DNA of 33,299 nucleotides from a bacterium (GCA_027002475.1 JALWZS010000036.1:1-33299); one strand, 5' to 3'; positions 1 to 8,424 are shown, counted from the first letter of the stretch. Notes: a model not told the origin generated them from the sequence alone. A program made the numbers and translations.

Positions 1-2271
1 GTATTCGCCATCTTTGACTTTTCTATACTCGATTTCTGTAACAGAAATATTTACTTTTTGATTAGGTCTTGGACCTGCTTTAAAGTTAGAAGTAACGCCA
101 CTATTAATTTCGTCGAGCGTTACATTATGCGCATTTATTAAGACTTTACTTTTGCTCTCAGAAACGTACGAGACATCACTTTCTAAATATACTGAGGATT
201 TGAAAACTCTAACTCCGGACCCGCCTTCGATACTAGCTAACTCCGAATTTGTAGGGTGCACATAGATATGTTCATAAGTACTAATACCATAGCTAGGTGC
301 ATAAGTATGAAGGTTGATAGTGAACTTACCATTATTGTCAGTTGTGGTTTCACCACTTGTTGCCCCATTGTAGGATAGTTTCAGTCCTCGAACGGGTGTT
401 CCATCGTACATAATCACACTGCCATTGAAGGTAACAGTTTCTCCTGTGTATACGGCTTTAACCTCTGGGTCAAGGTTAATTTGATATATAGGTTTCTCGT
501 AGCGGAGTATTTGGATATAGTTTGTCTTAACTAAGCGATTATTAGCCCAAAGCTCAAGGTAGTAATTACCTTCCGGTAGTCTATTTGCTTTAAGTGAGGT
601 TGTGAAATCGCCATATGTAGATACGTTTAGCTTTTGTGAAATAATTATGCTGTCCTGGTTGCTGCGATAATAGTCGGAAGAAGTTAAGTGTACACTAACT
701 TCTGCTTTAGCGTCTGGATTATCCCGATCTTTAACAATCCCCCAAACATTTATCGTGTCCGTAGGTTGGTACATTTTTCGATCTGTATATAGGTATGTGT
801 AATACTGCTTATCACCAGATCCCCCCATGTACCATTCCTCATAGTAATATCCATATCGTGGAGAATAGGGTCTATTGGCAGGAATAATAAGTAGTTCACC
901 ATCGCCTCGCACTATAAAATATTGAGCGCTTGCTTGCTCAGATAAATTGTCTGGAGTCTGAAAATAGGCTATACCCTGATCGTTGGTTACTGTCTTAAAG
1001 TCATTGTTAAGCAGCTCTATACTGTAATTAATCCCTGGGGTGTTGTTGCTAAGGTTGCGCACCCATATGAGTGTTTTTGTATCCGATGTAGTAATAAACG
1101 AGGCAATGTCACTCACCTGTAGAAGTGTTTGTTCTGTAGCTCCATTGTATTCTGCTGTTATTAAATATTGACCTTTTTCTAATGCTCTAGGGAGTTCTAG
1201 GTATCCTACATAATCGCCCTGCTGCAAGGGTAAGGTGAACTCTCCAACCAAATCAAGGTTTAATAGTTCGTCTTTGTCGAATTTATTCCAACTGGCTTGT
1301 GCCCAGTATGGTATGCTTGAGCGTTTTTTCAATTTGCCGATGAATGAATTTAAATCCCTGTATTTATATACTTTGACTGAGAGTTGTATGTCCTTGTTAT
1401 TTCCATATGCGTATACATCAAATGTTGGTTTATCAGTTGTTGGAACTTCCGTCATTTGTTTAGCGAAACCAAAGTTAGACACATTCTCATCTGCGTTTTC
1501 TTCTGTCTCGAAAGAAAAGACATAATCAGAACCTAGTGTTGCATTGCCATCTTGGACTGGAAGGTCTTTTGATACCGTTACAGTATAAACGGTGGCTTCT
1601 TCAAATGGAGTTTTGGGGTAAAGTACAGCGACTTCTTTATGCCTCTCAAACTTAAGGTCGGCGGGTGGATTAATTGTTGTGTACGGTAAAACATCAGCAT
1701 AGTGGTCGGTATTAAATCGTAGTTCAATCCCTGAATTTATAGGAACACGAGTTGCTTCATTCCGAGGAAGAGTAGATTTGATAGTAAACTTTCCTTCAGT
1801 TTGGAATGCCCACTTCAATGGAGCTCCACTGTGTTCACCAAGGACGTTTCTTTCTTGTAGTGAGACTTTTATAATTGAGTTTTCCGGGAATTGTTCTTTT
1901 GGGATTATTCGAACTGATTTGTTAGTTACGCTTTCTACATCAAAGTTAACTTTGGGTGTGAGTTCTAGGTTGCTTTTTATTTGCTCAGACGTAATTGGTT
2001 TTTCACTTGTTAGTAGGAAAGTTGAATCTTTACTTATGCCAAGTACGCCAGCTGATTCTGCAGTTATATCAATGTTAGTATCTGGGAGTGTGACTGGTGT
2101 TCCGTTAAATGGTTGTTCTTGCGGTTGATGTCTTAATTGAGGCAACTCAATATTAGGGAATAATTTAATGGCTATCAATGAAGCGGAAGCTAAAATAGAC
2201 ACTGTAGCTAATAAGCCAATAAATAACAATTTTCGAGACTTAGTTTCCTGAGTGCTATTTGTTGTGTTCAT
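1..2271 (-). CDS. Bacterial alpha-2-macroglobulin family protein, 3'-truncated by the window edge
   Basis: An open frame of 757 codons runs without a stop from an ATG at 2271 to the first base of the window, so the C-terminal part is missing. Residues about 14-32 form one hydrophobic segment after a basic stretch, which suggests a membrane anchor or signal peptide with the rest outside. Residues about 165-260 look like an Ig-like (SbsA/Big_5 type) domain. At about residue 495 the motif TDRKMYQPTDTINVWG is the hallmark of the macroglobulin MG2 domain, followed by further beta-rich segments with TGETVTFNG. Family knowledge: bacterial alpha-2-macroglobulins trap proteases in the envelope. Whether the thioester CxEQ motif is present cannot be seen here because it would lie outside the window. 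It starts 48 nt after mscL on the same strand. The upstream sequence has only a weak purine-rich stretch (GAAGTGAAAG) as a ribosome site. Confidence 0.8.
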   Translation of the reverse strand, partial: MNTTNSTQETKSRKLLFIGLLATVSILASASLIAIKLFPNIELPQLRHQPQEQPFNGTPVTLPDTNIDITAESAGVLGISKDSTFLLTSEKPITSEQIKSNLELTPKVNFDVESVTNKSVRIIPKEQFPENSIIKVSLQERNVLGEHSGAPLKWAFQTEGKFTIKSTLPRNEATRVPINSGIELRFNTDHYADVLPYTTINPPADLKFERHKEVAVLYPKTPFEEATVYTVTVSKDLPVQDGNATLGSDYVFSFETEENADENVSNFGFAKQMTEVPTTDKPTFDVYAYGNNKDIQLSVKVYKYRDLNSFIGKLKKRSSIPYWAQASWNKFDKDELLNLDLVGEFTLPLQQGDYVGYLELPRALEKGQYLITAEYNGATEQTLLQVSDIASFITTSDTKTLIWVRNLSNNTPGINYSIELLNNDFKTVTNDQGIAYFQTPDNLSEQASAQYFIVRGDGELLIIPANRPYSPRYGYYYEEWYMGGSGDKQYYTYLYTDRKMYQPTDTINVWGIVKDRDNPDAKAEVSVHLTSSDYYRSNQDSIIISQKLNVSTYGDFTTSLKANRLPEGNYYLELWANNRLVKTNYIQILRYEKPIYQINLDPEVKAVYTGETVTFNGSVIMYDGTPVRGLKLSYNGATSGETTTDNNGKFTINLHTYAPSYGISTYEHIYVHPTNSELASIEGGSGVRVFKSSVYLESDVSYVSESKSKVLINAHNVTLDEINSGVTSNFKAGPRPNQKVNISVTEIEYRKVKDGEY

Positions 2272-2319
2272 AGCTTTCACTTCTTTTATAACACAACCGC
2301 ATCGATATGTTTCATCTCT

Positions 2320-2622
2320 TTACTTCTTTTCTTTATCTAGTTTGTCTAGACCAAGACCTTTGACGCCAAAGTAAACCACAAGTGCTATAACTGTAAAGTC
2401 AATTAATACGCTAATGAAGTCGCCAATCAGGATTTTAACTGAGCCGAATTCTATTGCTGCAGTTTGAAGTCCACCAGCCGCACCGAGTACTACGCCGAGT
2501 AACGGATTGATGATGTCTTCAACTAAAGCTGTAACAACTTTTGAGACTGCGCCACCTAGAATAAATCCGACAGCTAAACCAACAACGCCCTGTTCTCTTA
2601 TAAAATCAATAAATCCTTTCAT
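2320..2622 (-). CDS. mscL: Large-conductance mechanosensitive channel MscL
   Basis: A 100-residue protein with the MscL layout. There is a short amphipathic N-terminus (MKGFIDFIREQGVVGLAVG), a first membrane helix at about 14-40 with the glycine-rich pore-lining stretch and the VEDIINPLLG loop, and a second helix at about 65-88 ending in a charged tail. MscL forms a pentameric pore in the inner membrane that opens under membrane tension and releases osmolytes on hypo-osmotic shock. The length is slightly below the usual 120-150 residues because the periplasmic loop and the C-terminal helix are short. The start is supported by a textbook AAGGAGGTGAT Shine-Dalgarno sequence seven bases upstream, one of the strongest in the window. 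The alpha-2-macroglobulin gene follows on the same strand. Confidence 0.95.
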   Translation of the reverse strand: MKGFIDFIREQGVVGLAVGFILGGAVSKVVTALVEDIINPLLGVVLGAAGGLQTAAIEFGSVKILIGDFISVLIDFTVIALVVYFGVKGLGLDKLDKEKK

Positions 2623-2651
2623 GAATAATCACCTCCTTGATGAATGGTTCT

Positions 2652-2660
2652 ATTGTAGCA
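2652..2660 (-). promoter_or_regulatory. Extended -10 promoter candidate for mscL
   Basis: Read on the minus strand this is TGCTACAAT, an extended -10 box (TGn plus TACAAT) about 30 nt before the mscL ATG. That leaves room for a leader carrying the strong Shine-Dalgarno site. No convincing -35 box is visible. Confidence 0.45.
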
Positions 2661-2674
2661 AGAAGATCTTGATG

Positions 2675-2683
2675 TGGGATAAT
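2675..2683 (+). promoter_or_regulatory. Extended -10 promoter, predicted leaderless start of the 2692 gene
   Basis: TGGGATAAT is an extended -10 element ending 8 nt before the ATG at 2692. There is no Shine-Dalgarno sequence in between, so transcription would begin at or within a base or two of the start codon. It sits back to back with the mscL promoter. Confidence 0.5.
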
Positions 2684-2691
2684 AGAAATAT

Positions 2692-3084
2692 ATGAATATT
2701 TATGTAGCGCATTCGACGGCGTTTAATTTTAAAAAAGAGCTTTATGAACCATTAAAAAATAGTGTGTTAGCAAGCCGCCATAACTTTGTGTTTCCTCACG
2801 AAAATAGCTTAGAGCTATTTGATTCCAAAAGCTTTTTAGAAAATAAGTGCGGTTTAATGATTGCTGAAGTTTCGTACCCCTCGACAGGTGTTGGGATTGA
2901 GGTTGGTTGGGCCAATATATTTGGTGTAAAAGTGCTAGCAATTCACAAAAAGGGAACGGCTCCGTCTTCTTCAGTAAAAGTAGTTACAGACAAGATTATT
3001 GAATACGTGTCGGCTGAAGATTTAACTAAAACAGTTGGCGAGATTATTGAGTCGTTTAAAAAATCCAGTCAAGGAAGGACTTAA
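2692..3084 (+). CDS. Nucleoside 2-deoxyribosyltransferase-like protein
   Basis: A 130-residue protein with a Rossmann-like start (MNIYVAHSTAF) and the segment GLMIAEVSYPSTGVGIEVGWA at about residues 54-74, broken only by ordinary substitutions. This matches the D/AE-x-s-x-x-S-x-G-x-x-x-E-x-G-x-A signature of the nucleoside 2-deoxyribosyltransferase-like family (PF05014). In that family the conserved Glu is the nucleophile that attacks the deoxyribose, and this corresponds to Glu in GIEVGWA. Related proteins hydrolyse deoxynucleoside monophosphates (DNPH1/Rcl) or have no known substrate, so the actual reaction is uncertain. The gene is convergent with the large secreted protein downstream and their 3' ends overlap by 29 bp. 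Its start has no ribosome site and appears leaderless. Confidence 0.65.
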   Translation: MNIYVAHSTAFNFKKELYEPLKNSVLASRHNFVFPHENSLELFDSKSFLENKCGLMIAEVSYPSTGVGIEVGWANIFGVKVLAIHKKGTAPSSSVKVVTDKIIEYVSAEDLTKTVGEIIESFKKSSQGRT

Positions 3085-5872
3085 AGAAGTTGACGACCGT
3101 CTCCCACAAGCGTCCTAAGAAACTTTGGTTTTCTTTATTGGCTTGTGCGTGAAAATTAGAATTAGAATTAGAATCTGTTGCCTTTTCTTGGGTTGGTGTA
3201 ATTGTTAGACTCTGCTGTAAGATTTCATCTTCTTGTGAGGTGCTTATTTGAATGTTTTCTTTTTTGCCTTGTCCTACTTTCCCAAAAACTCCAAAATGTA
3301 TTTTTTGATCAACAAGGGACGATACGTAAAAGATTCCAATGCCAGTAGCTTTAATATCTAAAAACGTCTGGTTGTCGATATCGGTTTTTACATCTTTTGA
3401 TACGTTTGACATTAAGTCGTTGCCTGATCCGTCAAATATGTGTAAATCTTGTATCGGGCGTGCAAATACAACATACTCTCCGTTCGGGGATATTGATAAC
3501 ATACCGCGCTCGTCTCCTTTTATATTTGCACCCCACTTTACAAAGCCGTTTTCAATATAATTTATGCGCGTCATATCTTGACTTGCTTCAATCCCAAGTA
3601 CTGCTTTTGATAAGTCATAAGTTGAGTCGTATCCCCAATAGTCACACCAACTTCCTGTGCATTTGAAAAATGGCGATCCATCACCACCGAGAATATGATA
3701 GGTGCAAAGCCCATCGCTAACAGGTTCGCAATAATTGATTGTTAATCCATTGGGCGTTGTTTTGCCAAAGTGAGAAAACTTACATTTGTCAGATACTTTT
3801 ACAAATCCTGTATTATAAAGCCCATCGCTTAGGCAAACTAAGTTCCCATCCCAAGAAAAGCCAACATATATACCATTGTGTTGAGTGGACTCTTTTTGAC
3901 CAAGAATGTTTCCTTTGTTATCGACGATCAAGTAATCATCAATTAAGACATCATGACCGTCGTAAGCTACCTTTAACGAGACTCCTTCGTATGGCTTTTT
4001 ATTGGGGATAATCAGGTACCCTTGCACTTTTCCAGTTTTATCAAATACATATAATTCGCACTTTTGTTCATGGGCATTACAAAACGCTACATATAAAGTG
4101 GATCCGTCGCCGGATATTGCTGCGGAGCGGGCAAGATATTCTTCTTTAGGATGTTTAAATGACCACAGTTCTTTAATCTTTGGAGCAAAGGTAATCGCAT
4201 CATCATTTAGGTATGCATCTAATTCCTGCAAGCCACAGCTAATTGTTTGTTGTTTGCCTTTTTCAAGGTTAATATCCATTGCGTTAGTTGAATATCCCGG
4301 TTTAGTAAGAATTAAGTGGTAGGTGCCGGCTAAAATTCCATCTAGCATTGTGTCTGCATCGGTAGTAATTCCTTCATACGAAAAATCGTTATTAGTTAAT
4401 TTGAACGCGTATTTATCGACAGGACAATTGATTTTAAGTTTTGCGGGGTTATCAAGAAGTACCATCTGAACATATGGATGCAATTCTGACTGGTCTGTAT
4501 CAAGTGGGTCTTTTGATAGTTTTAAGGTTACCGTTTTGGTTGCAGTTAAATCATGATTTGGATCTTTGGCGGTTACAGTAAACTCACCTGTTTTTGTTAT
4601 CCCACTAAAGTAAAAATATCCAGTATCATCGGTTTTTAGACTTTCTCCAGTATTTAACGTGACTGTAGCGTTCTCAATTGGCTTACCGTATACGTCTTTA
4701 ACTGTGCCGCTAATTGTTCCTGAAAAAAGCGTAACGAAATGTTGCGCTCTTGCTACATCACTCCCGTCAGATGCCTCTATTAACAAACAGCGTTGTTCGT
4801 ACATAGGAGGTTCGTTAGGCCAAAACAGGTCATTTATTTTAATCGTGTGAGTTTCTTTCTCATCTGGTTCTAGTTCTAACTTAACTCCAGAAGTGCCTCT
4901 TAAGGTTTGACCTTTATTGCAGTCTTTAACTAGTACTTTAGGACGACCGACTTTTTCACCTCGGTTTTCAATATCAAATGTTAGGTTCACTCTATCTAAG
5001 TAATCTCCAACTAATTCGTGCTTAATGTTGCTAATCTGATAATGCGGTGGCTCGGGGAGTTTGTTTATTGTTAAAACGTAGCTATTGTTTACAGGTGTTG
5101 TGTCTCTTTCATCTAGCTCTGGTATCCGATTATCTGGGTCAACAACGACCTTGACTTTACTGCATGCATCGGTTGGTGCTTCCCAGTCAATAGTTTTGTT
5201 ATTAACAAGCGGTATTCCTAAAGTGTTTTTTTCAATTACCGATGGTGCGAGCTCTTTGACTTCATACGAGTCGATTTGATCCCAGTTATCTGCTTCGTCA
5301 CAGTTTTCCTCGTAGGTAGTTGCAGTGTAAACATCTACCTTAAATGCTGGACTATAAACGTAGCCTCCATTGTGTATTTCGATATGAATTTTCCCATCAT
5401 CTGTGTACCAGACTCCGGGCATGGAGCTTCCTTTTTTGGTTGCAACGTTAAGATCCGGCGCATACGTCCACATATCGGCGGTACAATCTTTCGCACATTG
5501 GTTAAGCTTTGGCTCGAGGTTTAACTTAACAGCTCCAACACAAAATAGCGATTGGATAAACGGTCCAAAATCGGCACTTTCTCGAACTATGGTGTTAAAT
5601 GCAAATTTAACCAATGTTTTTGCCGCGTCTGTACCATCCATGGTGCACATAGTTTCTACGTATTCCCAGACAGCGTCGCGGCTCCAATAAAACTTCCATC
5701 CAGCACAACCTGTGTAGCAAAGGTCATAGCTTTGATCATAGTAAATTGGTGTATCTTGACTGTCTTCCTGTGTGTTTAAAGAGTTGGCGAACGATTTTTG
5801 CGAAGCAAAAAATACCCCTATGACTGAGGTAACTAATAAACTTAAAAGAATGTATCGGATCTTATTTTTCAC
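3056..5872 (-). CDS. Large secreted multidomain surface protein (CARDB, carboxypeptidase-regulatory-like, PEGA-like, beta-propeller)
   Basis: A protein of about 938 residues with an N-terminal signal peptide (basic start, hydrophobic stretch about residues 8-27, ending near SFA). Domains seen in order: a cysteine-containing N-terminal region (about 45-140); two CARDB-like beta-sandwiches (about 143-275 and 280-385) with the typical DPDNRIPELDERDT linker; a carboxypeptidase regulatory-like fold (ISGTVKDVYGKPIENATV, about 390-460); a PEGA-like domain (GTYHLILTKPGYS, about 480-550); and a six- or seven-bladed beta-propeller-like region (about 560-860). It ends with a Ser/Thr/Gln-rich linker and an amphipathic aromatic tail ending in DWIF. 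A GTG codon lies in frame at 5881, but the GAGGTGA ribosome site overlaps it and sits at the right distance for the GTG at 5872, so 5872 is chosen. Function is probably adhesion or surface display; no catalytic motif was seen. Confidence 0.75.
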   Translation of the reverse strand: MKNKIRYILLSLLVTSVIGVFFASQKSFANSLNTQEDSQDTPIYYDQSYDLCYTGCAGWKFYWSRDAVWEYVETMCTMDGTDAAKTLVKFAFNTIVRESADFGPFIQSLFCVGAVKLNLEPKLNQCAKDCTADMWTYAPDLNVATKKGSSMPGVWYTDDGKIHIEIHNGGYVYSPAFKVDVYTATTYEENCDEADNWDQIDSYEVKELAPSVIEKNTLGIPLVNNKTIDWEAPTDACSKVKVVVDPDNRIPELDERDTTPVNNSYVLTINKLPEPPHYQISNIKHELVGDYLDRVNLTFDIENRGEKVGRPKVLVKDCNKGQTLRGTSGVKLELEPDEKETHTIKINDLFWPNEPPMYEQRCLLIEASDGSDVARAQHFVTLFSGTISGTVKDVYGKPIENATVTLNTGESLKTDDTGYFYFSGITKTGEFTVTAKDPNHDLTATKTVTLKLSKDPLDTDQSELHPYVQMVLLDNPAKLKINCPVDKYAFKLTNNDFSYEGITTDADTMLDGILAGTYHLILTKPGYSTNAMDINLEKGKQQTISCGLQELDAYLNDDAITFAPKIKELWSFKHPKEEYLARSAAISGDGSTLYVAFCNAHEQKCELYVFDKTGKVQGYLIIPNKKPYEGVSLKVAYDGHDVLIDDYLIVDNKGNILGQKESTQHNGIYVGFSWDGNLVCLSDGLYNTGFVKVSDKCKFSHFGKTTPNGLTINYCEPVSDGLCTYHILGGDGSPFFKCTGSWCDYWGYDSTYDLSKAVLGIEASQDMTRINYIENGFVKWGANIKGDERGMLSISPNGEYVVFARPIQDLHIFDGSGNDLMSNVSKDVKTDIDNQTFLDIKATGIGIFYVSSLVDQKIHFGVFGKVGQGKKENIQISTSQEDEILQQSLTITPTQEKATDSNSNSNFHAQANKENQSFLGRLWETVVNFFKSFLDWIF

Positions 5873-5891
5873 CCGAATCACCTCGATTAAA

Positions 5892-5900
5892 ATTATAGCA
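5892..5900 (-). promoter_or_regulatory. Extended -10 promoter of the large secreted protein
   Basis: On the minus strand the sequence is TGCTATAAT, a perfect TATAAT with an extended TGn motif. Transcription would begin roughly 7 nt downstream, leaving a short leader with the GAGGTGA ribosome site. This supports the GTG at 5872 as the start rather than the one at 5881. Confidence 0.65.
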
Positions 5901-5942
5901 CTGATTGGAATGTACGTATTTACGCGTTGCAGAATAATGTAG

Positions 5943-5948
5943 TATCAT
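5943..5948 (+). promoter_or_regulatory. -10 box, near-leaderless start of the 5958 gene
   Basis: TATCAT ends 9 nt before the ATG at 5958, with TTTACG 18 nt upstream as a possible -35 box. Only a partial TAAGG stretch, too close to the ATG to be a normal ribosome site, lies between them. Confidence 0.4.
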
Positions 5949-5957
5949 CGTTAAGGT

Positions 5958-6761
5958 ATGTGTAAAAATTTCCTAAAAAAGATTGGACTTGTTGACTTTA
6001 CAGAGAGCAAGAGCGGAAAAGGGGCGTTTTTGGCAATATTTCATGCTCCGGTTTGGCTTGTGTTGCTGACTATCTTGTTTGCATTTATATTCATTGGGAT
6101 TTCTGTTTCTGCTGGACTTGTGCCAATGATTGTGATGTTTTTCTTTTGGGTCGTTTTGCTGTTTGTTATGGTCAAATTCGCGATTGCTCCAGTCTATTAC
6201 TTTTTAGTGGTGCTTTTATTTGCTGTTGGTTCGTATTTTTACTCAGGTACATTTGATCTAAGTACTACAACAGACATAAATAATTCTTGGGTCACAAGTC
6301 AGGAAGCTAATGAAAATACTTCTGGCGGTGGAACGGTCGTTGAAGTAACCAATAAAGATGGAGCAATATATATAGAGGCGGAAACAGGAACATTAACTAA
6401 TGCGGGGCAGTACTCCAGGATTGCAACAAATACACCAAGAGGCAATGGAGAAGCCTACCTAGGCGATGGTGGCGCAAAAGTTTCTTACATTATTCCAGTG
6501 GAAAGTGACGGGGAATACGAACTTTGGATAAGTGTTACTGATGATGGTAAACATGCGGACGGTGCAAGAGATGCAACGATTAATGTGAATGGCGATAGCT
6601 TGCATTATGACCATGTATCAAAAGATACTGGTGGCTGGAAGTGGGTAAGGATAAGTAGTGTTTACTTAAAGAAGGGAAATAACGAAATCTCGTTTACAAA
6701 GGATAATACTACAAGTGCTGCTTTTATAATGGACGCATTCAAGTTTGTGGCTGTTAAGTAG
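5958..6761 (+). CDS. Membrane-anchored protein with a C-terminal CBM6/CBM35-like domain
   Basis: A 267-residue protein. Residues about 26-97 form two to three closely spaced hydrophobic helices. Residues about 98-130 are a Ser/Thr/Asn/Gly-rich linker. Residues about 133-267 resemble a carbohydrate-binding beta-sandwich of the CBM6/CBM35 type: YIEAETGTL at its start, GDGGAKVSYIIPVESDGEYELWIS in separate strands, and a final AAFIMDAFKFVAV strand, matching the 'EAE...G...V...Y.v.v...G.Y.l.vr...D.i.f' pattern of the family. The topology predicts that the domain faces outward on a membrane anchor. A sugar-binding or surface-attachment role is an inference; no catalytic residues were seen. It is divergent from the large secreted protein, with which it shares a 75-bp promoter region. 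Confidence 0.6.
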   Translation: MCKNFLKKIGLVDFTESKSGKGAFLAIFHAPVWLVLLTILFAFIFIGISVSAGLVPMIVMFFFWVVLLFVMVKFAIAPVYYFLVVLLFAVGSYFYSGTFDLSTTTDINNSWVTSQEANENTSGGGTVVEVTNKDGAIYIEAETGTLTNAGQYSRIATNTPRGNGEAYLGDGGAKVSYIIPVESDGEYELWISVTDDGKHADGARDATINVNGDSLHYDHVSKDTGGWKWVRISSVYLKKGNNEISFTKDNTTSAAFIMDAFKFVAVK

Positions 6762-6854
6762 CTTACTTTTCATTGTTGCTCTGTTCCGTATTGTTTTAAG
6801 GGGGACAGTAGAGTTTTCTATAAGGGAGTTGGAATAGCTTAATTGTTTGGGGTT

Positions 6855-6889
6855 TTAAAAATATGTAGGCCGGGAACGTATCCCCGGCC
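6855..6889 (-). terminator. Intrinsic terminator of the 45-residue membrane protein gene
   Basis: On the minus strand GGCCGGG pairs with CCCGGCC around an 8-nt loop (stem 6868-6889). It is followed by TACATATTTTT, a slightly displaced U-run. It starts 6 nt after the stop codon of the small gene. Confidence 0.7.
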
Positions 6890-6895
6890 ATTGAG

Positions 6896-7033
6896 CTACT
6901 GTAGGTACGGGTAGCAGTGTTCTAGCCCGCTTGGACCTTGTACCTGGATGCTACCCAACCAAACCAGTATTATTGCTACTGCAATTATAGCCACCAGTAG
7001 AGTGGCAATCACGAGTAGTATGTACTTTTTCAT
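6896..7033 (-). CDS. 45-residue single-pass membrane protein
   Basis: A short gene that codes for 45 residues: MKKYI, then a continuous hydrophobic helix to about residue 27 (ending ILVWLG), then a polar tail GSIQVQGPSGLEHCYPYLQ with one cysteine. Three things support it as a real gene. It has an AGGAGAG ribosome site 5 nt before the ATG, a proper coding start with two lysines, and a GC-rich intrinsic terminator immediately after the stop. The cysteine is in the C-terminal tail, so this is not a lipoprotein lipobox. The orientation of the tail is not certain; the positive-inside rule suggests an outward tail. No family was recognised. It is transcribed alone, with no gene on the same strand within about 150 bp upstream. 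Confidence 0.65.
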   Translation of the reverse strand: MKKYILLVIATLLVAIIAVAIILVWLGSIQVQGPSGLEHCYPYLQ

Positions 7034-7037
7034 TGGT

Positions 7038-7051
7038 CTCTCCTATGAGAG
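7038..7051 (-). promoter_or_regulatory. Short hairpin covering the ribosome site of the 45-residue protein
   Basis: CTCTC-ATAG-GAGAG forms a perfect 5-bp hairpin on the minus strand. Its right arm is the Shine-Dalgarno sequence of the small gene, so initiation could be limited by folding. No regulator or ligand is suggested by the sequence. Confidence 0.35.
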
Positions 7052-7191
7052 GGTTTGTAACTGAAGAATACTAGCTTAACCTAGCGAGTGCGATGCTATG
7101 GGTATTATAGCAATATTGTTATGTTGTTGTCTAACCAGAAATAAAGAGCTTCGTCGGTTGGAAATGTCGGTTCTACAGACTAGGAGCGTGT

Positions 7192-8409
7192 TTACTTCCC
7201 AAATGCGATGCGGTCGATTATTTCGCTCTTTAGTCCTAGCATTGTTGCTGGAGCGATTGTGTACTCGCCAAACATGTCGTTAACCTTGTCTAGCGCTTTG
7301 GATAAGATCCTTAGTTTAGTTGTTTTACTTTCAAATAGAGTTTGTTGCACGGGAGTACGCGGCACAAGCCCATAAGCACTCACAGCTAGTTTTGCAACGC
7401 TTTTTCTTTGCGGACTTTTTTCTAGTATCTCTTTTGCTTTTTCATAAAACTCAAATGTTGAGTAAAGTGCGTTTGAGCTCATTTCGCCTTTGTGCCAATA
7501 AGTGCCGTCTGTGTATGAACAAGCTACGTGTACTCCACGTGCCGTTAGATTGTTTTTCCGAATACGACGCGCCATCTTTTCGCATAGTTTAAGAAGTAAA
7601 GGATAGAGTTTTTTAGAATCAGCCGTCTTGTACTTTAGAGCATAACTTTGTCCAAAACTCCTGCGTTTAAAATCAATTGAATCAATCTCCCAGCCACGAA
7701 GTCTAAGATACCAATAATATCCGCTAATGCCTTTAAACACTCGTTTTTTTAGAAGTGTTAGGGGAGCATTGAAAAAATCTAAAGGAGTAAAAATACCAAA
7801 ACTATTTAGTCTTGCTTCGTATCTAAAGTTGATTCCATGTAAATCTCTAAGTCCTACATTTTTATACGTTTCAATTAAATTCTCGTGGGTTATAACGTCT
7901 AGTCCATCGGGTTTGTGTAATGAGGCGGCAAGTTTTGCTAAGAAACGGTTAGTGCTTATTCCGACATTGCTTGATATCCATTCTCCAATTTCTTCTCTTA
8001 TTCTTTGCTTTATCTCTATTCCTATTTCACTAATGTCTTTTTTTAACTTTACGCCGTGGAAGTCAATGACTGCTTCGTCAATTGATTTTGCGCTAACAGT
8101 AGGGGAGTAGGATTTAAAAATCTCTAAAAATCTTCTTTGTACTATACGGTATTTTGGCGGATCAGGGGTTAGAACTATTAACCCTTTATATAAGTTTTTA
8201 GCGTCTTTTACTCGCATTCCTGTTTTAATGCCAAAACGCTTTGCTTCTATTGATGGAGCAAGAATGCAACCATTAGGTGAGTCGTACGCTGCAACAGCAA
8301 TTGGTTTGTCGCGCAGTAGGGGATTGGCTTGTTGCTCTATGCTCGCAAAGCAAGAGTTAAGGTCGATGTGCATGACTTTTGGTTGTTCTTGATTTACTGG
8401 TAGCGTCAT
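7192..8409 (-). CDS. dinB: Y-family DNA polymerase (DinB/UmuC-like, Pol IV type)
   Basis: A 405-residue translesion polymerase. Visible motifs: HIDLNSCFASIEQ (residues 14-26, with catalytic Asp15 and the steric Cys-Phe), SIDEAVIDFHG (109-119, with catalytic Asp110 and Glu111), and the helix-hairpin region GISTNRFLAKLAASLHKPDG near residues 150-170. A little-finger domain (RSFGQSYALKYK onwards) occupies about residues 245-350. Family members copy past damaged bases, usually under SOS control. The last ~40 residues have no C-terminal beta-clamp motif that I could identify. It lies 31 bp after an 84-residue gene on the same strand, so the two may be cotranscribed, although a hairpin separates them. 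The start has no Shine-Dalgarno site. Confidence 0.9.
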   Translation of the reverse strand: MTLPVNQEQPKVMHIDLNSCFASIEQQANPLLRDKPIAVAAYDSPNGCILAPSIEAKRFGIKTGMRVKDAKNLYKGLIVLTPDPPKYRIVQRRFLEIFKSYSPTVSAKSIDEAVIDFHGVKLKKDISEIGIEIKQRIREEIGEWISSNVGISTNRFLAKLAASLHKPDGLDVITHENLIETYKNVGLRDLHGINFRYEARLNSFGIFTPLDFFNAPLTLLKKRVFKGISGYYWYLRLRGWEIDSIDFKRRSFGQSYALKYKTADSKKLYPLLLKLCEKMARRIRKNNLTARGVHVACSYTDGTYWHKGEMSSNALYSTFEFYEKAKEILEKSPQRKSVAKLAVSAYGLVPRTPVQQTLFESKTTKLRILSKALDKVNDMFGEYTIAPATMLGLKSEIIDRIAFGK

Positions 8410-8424
8410 TTGGTAGTTTATTTA

